From Isoetes taiwanensis (taxonomy: Eukaryota; Streptophyta; Lycopodiopsida; Isoetales; Isoetaceae): 64,000 nucleotides of DNA. The notes beneath the pieces are model-generated. The model did no database searches, was not told the DNA's origin, and saw only the letters and a list, made by a program, of their open reading frames with translations. The position numbers were made by a program, and so were the translations under genes. The DNA is taken from NCBI GenBank assembly GCA_021234155.1, contig JAJEKV010000015.1, positions 3,756,852-3,820,851 of the forward strand, written 5' to 3'. Of the stretch, positions 57,672 to 64,000 are shown piece by piece; within the stretch, counting starts at the first letter, position 1, and each line of letters starts with the position of its first letter.

Positions 57672-59315
57672 TTTTTTTATAAGGTACTTTCATATAAAGT
57701 ATGGTGATGCATGGGTTACTACACTAAAGTTAATGCCTCCCATAAAATGCTAATTTACTATATGCATCTGTTGGCACCCTTAATTTGGCTACTTCCTAGA
57801 CTCCCCGGCTTCATTTTTAGCTGCCAAAGATATAAGACTTTCCGTGATACATGGTTTTGCATATGAAACATCTTGAAGGCATGGTGCCCTAGAGATGCAA
57901 GACATAATAACATGAAGAGTTAATCAGGTAATATGAGCACATAAATATAACATGTGCTTTTTATTTACATTCCTTAATACCATAAAGAGCATTTCTGTTC
58001 AATATGTTTTTGCATTTGACTACCTTACATCATTTGACCAAGGCTATTTAATGCACTATTTAACCATTTAGGTGTGTTTGGACTTGATGGCAATGTTCAA
58101 ATTTAGTAAAGTTTTAATTTTGACGGCATTCTATATGAGGTAGTATGTTGTTCTATATTCAAAGATAAAAGAGATTAAAATTCCATATTAAAATACTACA
58201 GAAATGGCCCTTCAAAATATTAAAGTTTAGGGTTTCGCTCTGGACATCGGAGGGCGTAGTTCCAGCCAATAAGCGCACTTTTGACCCTAGGCTCTCTCGC
58301 TATATGGATTGAGAGGGATGCTCGGGCAGTCATAATTTGTGGCATATGCTTAGATGGCAATTGTCGGATGTGGATTGATTCTTCATAAAGCCACACGATG
58401 CATAAAGATCCGGGTTTACGCTAAAAGTTATTCAACAAGCTTTTGGGTAGTCATATTCAAGCCATACTACATAGCCTAAGATGGGAGGGCGATGCGACTT
58501 TTGCGCTTTCGCTAAAAGTCCCGAGATGTCGATATGGATATGTTGAACCGCTGATGCTCAACCGCGGTGGCGATGGGGACTTTCCCGGCTTTTTCGTTGA
58601 AGGTAAAGTGGAATAAGATTTCAAAAGGGCCCTTTGTAGCTCAGGGACTACTTATTGCCTTATATTTGGGTTCAAACATGAAATATAGTAGTGGAGGCGC
58701 CCCCTACAAGAATGCAACAATGAAAGTAGTAGAGCAAAGGATTCTTTTAAGTAGATGAGTTCTCGTTGGAGTCAATGGATAACAACTCCAAACTAATAGA
58801 TGCCATGCTAAAATTATCTTGGGTTGCAAAAAGTCATGGGCATTTGGCTTACTCATTGCTCAGATTCCAAATCTCAAGTCGTTGAAGATCCTTTATCGAC
58901 TTCGAAGATAACAAAAACCATAAAAGGTTTTATTGTTGTCGTTGCTTTCTAGATGCTTATGACCCGAGAGCTAAAAGCAAAGGATGATTAAACATATGTG
59001 TCCGCTTTTGAAAAGTATTAAGGAATTTAAATATGTAATCAGAAAGATTTTTATGCATTCCTTTTGAATTTGTAATGATCACTATTTTGGCCATGATTTA
59101 AGCATAGGTAAAAAGTCGATGTTGCCAATGCGGCAACGTAGTATATTATTTAGGATAACTATACCTTGTAATGATTTTAATGATATTTGCACCCATCTTT
59201 TCTTGCTATTTCTGATTTAAAGGGCAAAGTGGATACAAATGGTGACCGGTGATGAACCGAAGCCAATTGTACCTTTTGGCCTTGCAATGTTACCTTCGCC
59301 AAGCTAACGCTGTAT
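57672..59315 (-). repeat. Right arm of long-range inverted repeat, proximal block
   Basis: Reverse complement of 24960-26307, with scattered substitutions and some added length (for example 58010-58440 contains sequence not matched at left). The arms are separated by 31.4 kb. Confidence 0.88.
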
Positions 59316-60581
59316 ACACGGGGTTACTCCCGCAACGAGCTATCGGATGGGCATATTTGCTCTTTATTCCTTGATCCGACCGCATAGTGATCCTCGCTTG
59401 TGGGGTATGCATGTACAAGTTTTTGTATAATCAGATATTGAGATTTGCAAAATACTATAAGGTTTGAGAGAATGTACTTAATGGTGTTAATTTTATACAT
59501 GTATTGTATATATAGTTTTGAGGCTCTCACGCCTCTACGAACCCCCGCGGTGAATATGCACCCAAACCAAAGGGGGTTTAAGGGGATTTTAATTTAAATG
59601 TGTTAAATGCAATGGTTTGTGTTAATAATGCTAATGGTAGTTGTGTGTTTATTGTTATATTAAAATTTTTTTTGGCCCTTCGGGCCCTAACTAAAGCAAA
59701 CATAGGAAAACTTTATGGGCCTAAATATTAATTACTAAAAAGCATAATAACATCAAGACAAACAAATTATTTCCATTGCAAAACAACTATGAGTACATTT
59801 TATAATCTCAATTCCCCGCGATCACAATGGATCACCTTAACATCAACGATGAATATGTCCATGTCGATGAAGGTAGTCCAAAGCTTTTAAAGATTCTTTT
59901 AAAATGTGGCAATAATAGTCTCCTCAAAATGATCTAGGTATATCGCCTTTCATTATGTGCGCACATAAGCCTCCGGGCCATATATGGCATAACCACCCAA
60001 AGGTTACAAGTCTACAACAAATGAACAACGACTTTACAACATTGATGATTAATGAGGCTCATTGTTTGAGCCTCCCTTCGATGTCATCCCGCAAATCAAG
60101 AAATGACTTACATAATTATTGGCCATCAATGCATCATCCATAAAACTATATGTCGCACGCATTTTAGTGCCTACTTTATAAATTAAGAAGAAAAAAATCT
60201 TCCAACACCTATAAGTTACCATGTATTTTAAAACAAATGTTCTTACAAACCAAATGCAAACTTAACTTAGAACGGTAACTTGTCATACATGGGCGGAGCA
60301 ACTATGACAATGGTTAGAAGATTATGAATGTGTAAGGAGATACTTTTGGTCGTGCATTTTCATTCCTTAACTATAAGGTCGTAAAACATCCAAAGCAAAC
60401 ATTTTACATGTTTGATACCAAGAAGTGTGCTTAGAAGATAAGCCCCATCCATCGAAATTACAACCTAAAAAATTTAGCATCTTAGTTATTTATTATTATT
60501 AGAGGAAGTAAGTTACCGATTGCTCTTGCATCTCTCTAGATCGAGACTTTTAACCGCAACCACTTCATTGAATGGAATGCA

Positions 60582-61062
60582 TAGTGCTCACACACCCCAC
60601 CGCACCAAGCCTTGTCCTATTTCCTCTAGAATTTTACACTCAAGATGATCCCAATGGATGTTGTCTTGCCGCCACAGCCAATTATAAAAGCCGATATCTA
60701 AAATATACCTCAGATAACATGCTCCACCTTTGAATGATCTCGCTTTTAGCAGGATCAGAACCCTTTCTAAGTTTCGCACTGATGTGGAACGTTTTCATAA
60801 AAAAATTATCTAGAATAGGGCATCGCCACATCCAATAACCGCCGATATACACGGCCTTTAGACTTAGCAGATGTAGTTTGATCAACAAATGCATCATCGA
60901 GAGGCTCGGATTTTTAGCATCTACGTAAACAGAGTCACATTGGAAAAGGACTTCAATTTCCAGACAGATCCGGCATGCATCATGTTGATCACTTAGATGT
61001 AGGTCTTCCAAGCCGCCTTCACTAGTAATCAGCATTTTAAGTAATGTAAAGAGATAAAGCAA
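60582..61062 (-). pseudogene. Coding-like fragment, unrecognised
   Basis: Minus strand: DACRICLEIEVLFQCD, WMWRCPILDNFFMKTFHI, SAKLRKGSDPAKSEIIQRW and, in another frame, YNWLWRQDNIHWDHLECKIL. The composition is protein-like with frame breaks. The CRICLE string recalls a RING-CH start, but the remaining metal ligands cannot be placed, so I give no family. Confidence 0.3.
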
Positions 61063-61198
61063 GAAAATACCGCTGAAAGGCCCCGGTTTTCGCCATCACC
61101 ATTTCAAATAGCTGCATAAAGGAAGACATGAACCCGAAGCTAGATAGGAAAAGATATACAGAGCCGCTGTTTCATCCCCGCAAAGCAAAGAAGAATGA

Positions 61199-61480
61199 TT
61201 AAATACTGCGGGAAATTGCGCACAAAGAAAACATTAGCCAAGCAAAGATCCGTTGTTTGTTATACATGTCAACGAGCATTGCGTTAACAAAAATATCGCG
61301 ATCCAACAAAGAATGTCTTTGAACTCCCAAAATACGACAAGAGGGGAGACAAGAAGTTGGAACTGGGGCAAAAAAAAAACCCTTGAATCTATAAAACATG
61401 CATTCTTGCACAAGCATACTTTTACGAGGCCAAGGAGCAAAGGGTAAATTTATGAAGTCTTGCATAGGCAATTCCCGCAA
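61199..61480 (-). pseudogene. Possible PPR-protein fragment
   Basis: The minus-strand frame contains SCRILGVQRHSLLDRDIFVN followed by AMLVDMYNK, which recalls the plant PPR pattern (G..VH, D.FV.NALV.MY.K). The following residues fit poorly and only about one repeat is present. PPR proteins act on organellar RNA. Treat as a weak call. Confidence 0.28.
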
Positions 61481-61519
61481 GCAAAAGAGAAATATGTACC
61501 GTGATTCCCGTGATGAATT

Positions 61520-61617
61520 GTCTGTGTTTGACTGATTTTGAACCGGACGGAATGGGTCATCGTGAAAAACGCCTCCCTTGCTAGCCTATCCGCTGGCCGA
61601 TTTGTAAGAATCGCCAT
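61520..61617 (-). pseudogene. Ankyrin exon-1-like fragment, diverged copy
   Basis: From ATG 61617 the minus strand aligns by nucleotide to exon 1 at 46109: atggcga.ttctt, cggcc.gc, aagggaggcg and acccattcc match in order with small gaps. The reading frame is lost (MAILTNRPADRLAREAFFTM). It implies that part of the ankyrin locus was duplicated into the 2.8-kb insertion. Confidence 0.5.
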
Positions 61618-62138
61618 AAGCATAATAAGAAAGTTCAATAGATCATGGAAGCAGCCACCCAAGCCCTTTTAGAATTCTCAGGGTCGCCTTTAAACACCCC
61701 GAAATCCCCGCAAGTTCCGGACTGCGGTGCTCAAGAAAACAATGGGAGACATTAACTTCTGGATTCGTTATAAGGATTTGCCCGATGAAAACTCAAGCCC
61801 ATCAAGAGAGGATGAAATTAAACTTGTTAGTGTTGCGTAAGAACAGAGCTTCAAAAATGCAGGTCTTTCCAAGAGAACCCTAATTCCGTTAAGAACCCTA
61901 AAGTAACACCTCGAGCCTTGCATGCCATATTCCATTTTTTTTTTTTTTCAATATATTACATTTTTTTTTTTCAAGGGTTAGACCATTGTCTAAGTGCCAT
62001 AAAAACAATGAAAGCGTGATAAAGACTCTAGATATAATGATTAGTATCGCCAATGGAAATACACCACAAAATCATAGCAAAACCTTAGTAAAAACGACAA
62101 AAATACAACAAGAATCCCCTGTTATAATGCTACATATT

Positions 62139-62607
62139 TGAATGGTCGCAGTGTACCGTGCTTCTCTTCCCTTTGTGTCTTTCTTTGCTTGGTGAATTGG
62201 TTTTTGCTGAAAATGGATCTAAAAGCTACACCGGGTGACAGCTTTCAAGCCAACTTCTATATGATAAGTTTCTTCACATTTCTTCTCAGCTGGCTGTGTG
62301 AGCTACAGAGACTAAAAGAGCGATATACAAAATTGATAGCTAAAGGACATGTATATCATGAACTCAATATGAGGTTTCATCTTCAAGTTCTATGTTTGAA
62401 CGACTAATGCTTATCCGGACATGTCTATAGAAGTACAGATATATTATTTTTTCTTTTCAAAACTGGTCCATCATTTTACTATACAATGGCAACCTTTGCT
62501 TGAGATTGCAATGGTATTTTTTGAGGAATTTTGAGATGAGCATTTTGTGAGAATTATACTGGAATATCCCTTACAAATCAGACGGTTAATATATGGAAAT
62601 GTTTCTG
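62139..62607 (-). repeat. Right arm of long-range inverted repeat, distal block
   Basis: Reverse complement of 24512-24955. Shared landmarks include cttctcttccctttgtgtct, tcatcttcaagttctatg and gacggttaatatatgg. The open frame 62138-62407 lies on this arm and shows no domain. Confidence 0.88.
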
Positions 62608-63510
62608 AATTTATGCTGTATACAATGCCTTATGATACAATAATGGACTATGCCTTTGTTAAGCTTTTAGCTAAAAGAATGGAACTTCAAGAAAATCTGA
62701 TTTTATTTTAAATAGAACGGTGCTTGTATGTTCTTTATTTGCTTATGATTCTAAATAGCATATGTATTTCCGCGAGGAATCTACATGCTGGATCAATGAT
62801 TTTATTTGACTAATGATTAGTTATTATTTTGCCCTTTTTGCCTAGATGAATTCTCAAGCAGTATTTATGAGATGTATGTTATCGTAAATGGAGAATACCC
62901 TTTTTTTCTCTTCACATTCCAAGGTTAATCTGTAGATTTTGTTTTTAGAAGCACTCTTTTTCTATATGAAGTAATGTTTTTTCCCTTTTCTTTGTTTTTA
63001 AATGCATGGATTAGAGATTAAGGGAAATCATTTTTTTTCTCTTTCCTTTCTTTTTTCGTGATGCTATCCCTAAGACATTATATGGAACGGTAACTTGCTT
63101 TTTCGTGATGCCATCTCCATGCTATTCCTAAAACATTATATGGAACGGTAACTTCTCAAGGGCACAGAAATGTGCTGGAACATAGACTTTCATTTGTAAC
63201 CTGCAGAGTGACAAGAATTTCGAGCTTTGTAACTGGGAAATATGTTGTAGAATTGTGTTATGGATTGTGTTATCATACTCAAGGGATGATACAGTTGGGG
63301 TGGCCCTAGAAGATAACAGGTCATATTCATATTTATCTAATAGATATGTTCTTCAAACATGTTCATACACAGGCCTGCTTTTAATACAGGCAATTGTGAC
63401 CTGCAGGAGTTTATGCTATGGTGAATATAGGTGTTATGGACATATTTTTTCCGCATCAAGAATCAGATGATTGCAGTGGCTTCTGTTACTGCTGCATTGG
63501 TTATTTGCAG
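62608..63510. other. No gene supported
   Basis: AT-rich. It contains a short tandem duplication at 63053-63097 and 63099-63154 (tttcgtgatgc, acattatatggaacggtaac). The frame 63255-63470 has no recognisable domain. Confidence 0.4.
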
Positions 63511-63574
63511 CTGATCATAGTATTGGAGGAGATGCTCACTCAAGTGCGCTTGCAAAAAAAATGCTATATGAAGA
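63511..63574 (+). other. Candidate internal exon, unrecognised
   Basis: A strong acceptor (ttatttgcag, ends 63510) and donor (gtaagg, from 63575) enclose 64 bases that read DHSIGGDAHSSALAKKMLYE. Splice signals and composition suggest an exon of a gene running to the right, but one short exon is weak evidence and I do not recognise it. Confidence 0.25.
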
Positions 63575-64000
63575 TGTAAGGTATATTATTTCAATTTGTT
63601 GTTTGCGCTACCATGCACATGTTGGGGAGGATACTATAACATAATGCTCAGGTGCAACTGCATGTTCGTTTTTCTCTTACTTCAATGGCAGCAAAGGGGA
63701 GTTCTTAAATTTAGTTGTTATATAATATATTATTTAACTGGCAATGAAAGCTGAAAATGAGGTGTTGATGCGTGAAAGATTCTTGCTTCCAACCTATGTG
63801 TAAGAAAGATATATCCATATTGTGATCTGCAAAATGTGACCACAAGAATAACTCTTTTTAATCCAGAATTATCTTCTGCATGACTTGGAAATGGATAATG
63901 GATGATAACAATCGTTGAGAATTATACAGATTATGAGGTCTGCCACGAAATGGCCCCAGATGTATAAATTTGAGTAGTTGAGCAAGAATATAAGTAGAAA
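63575..64000. other. No gene seen
   Basis: AT-rich sequence without recognisable coding signal up to the window end. Confidence 0.4.

Larger units (their letters stand above)
59316..62138. other. 2.8-kb insertion in the right arm
   Basis: The left arm is continuous at the corresponding point (near 24957), while here 2.82 kb intervenes. It carries coding-like fragments on the minus strand (listed separately) but no terminal repeats, poly(A) or clear target duplication. The flanks aacgctgtat and aatgctacatat are only loosely similar. Apart from those fragments I see no gene; 59680-59693 forms a small perfect hairpin, ggccc ttc gggcc. Confidence 0.6.

Noticed and set aside
59316-59345. 16S rRNA-like word cccgcaacgagc near the insertion start
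   Set aside because: Only 12 bases match the conserved rRNA segment; flanking bases do not continue the match.
59680-59693. Hairpin ggccc-ttc-gggcc after a T run as a terminator
   Set aside because: A 5-bp stem alone in plant nuclear DNA, with no gene before it.

Overview
This window looks like repeat-dominated nuclear DNA of a land plant. The evidence is Ty3/gypsy chromoviruses with a plant-type initiator-tRNA-Met primer binding site, plant-style L1 LINEs (APE endonuclease, RT, zf-RVT), and broken plant genes: ankyrin-repeat protein, GH5 mannanase, CCCH zinc finger and histone H3. The species cannot be read directly. The mix of decayed non-L1 LINEs and chromoviruses would fit a large-genome fern or lycophyte, but that is a low-confidence guess. 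I see no intact gene; every protein-like tract carries stops, frameshifts or deletions, or is a fragment.

Layout. 1-7008 (+): a decayed chromovirus pol, split by a 4.3-kb L1 (775-5102) with a 16-bp target duplication. 7085-12737 (-): gag, one 1.5-kb LTR and a deleted pol of the same chromovirus family, in scrambled order. 12738-12909 (+): the 3' edge of another LTR and a clean primer binding site, followed on the same strand by unrecognised coding-like sequence and a histone H3 pseudogene (to 15725). 16080-23946 (+): a second, nearly full-length but shattered L1 ending in poly(A).

23947-33480 is mostly non-coding. It holds 0.53-kb direct repeats, the left arm of a long-range inverted repeat, a CCCH zinc-finger fragment, a LINE 3' end, a CpG-rich block and foldbacks. 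33480-39490 (+) is a LINE with (TTCTA)n tails whose 3' 2.4 kb is tandemly duplicated. 41-45 kb holds tandem repeats, three with tRNA-like A and B boxes. Next on the minus strand come an ankyrin pseudogene with a recognisable intron (45.2-46.1 kb) and a mannanase first-exon fragment (48.8-49.1 kb).

51342-56903 (-) is a third chromovirus: 3' LTR, polypurine tract, chromodomain, integrase, RNase H, RT, protease and zinc knuckle, with gag and 5' LTR lost. 57.7-62.6 kb is the inverted counterpart of 24.5-26.3 kb, interrupted by a 2.8-kb insertion that carries a second ankyrin exon-1-like fragment.

Functionally this is a graveyard of nested retroelements and host-gene fragments. I did not find a coherent undescribed system. 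The observations most worth following are the histone H3 fragment downstream of an orphan LTR edge and PBS, the tRNA-like triplet, the long-range inverted repeat, and the patchwork LINE duplication, which may partly be an assembly artefact.
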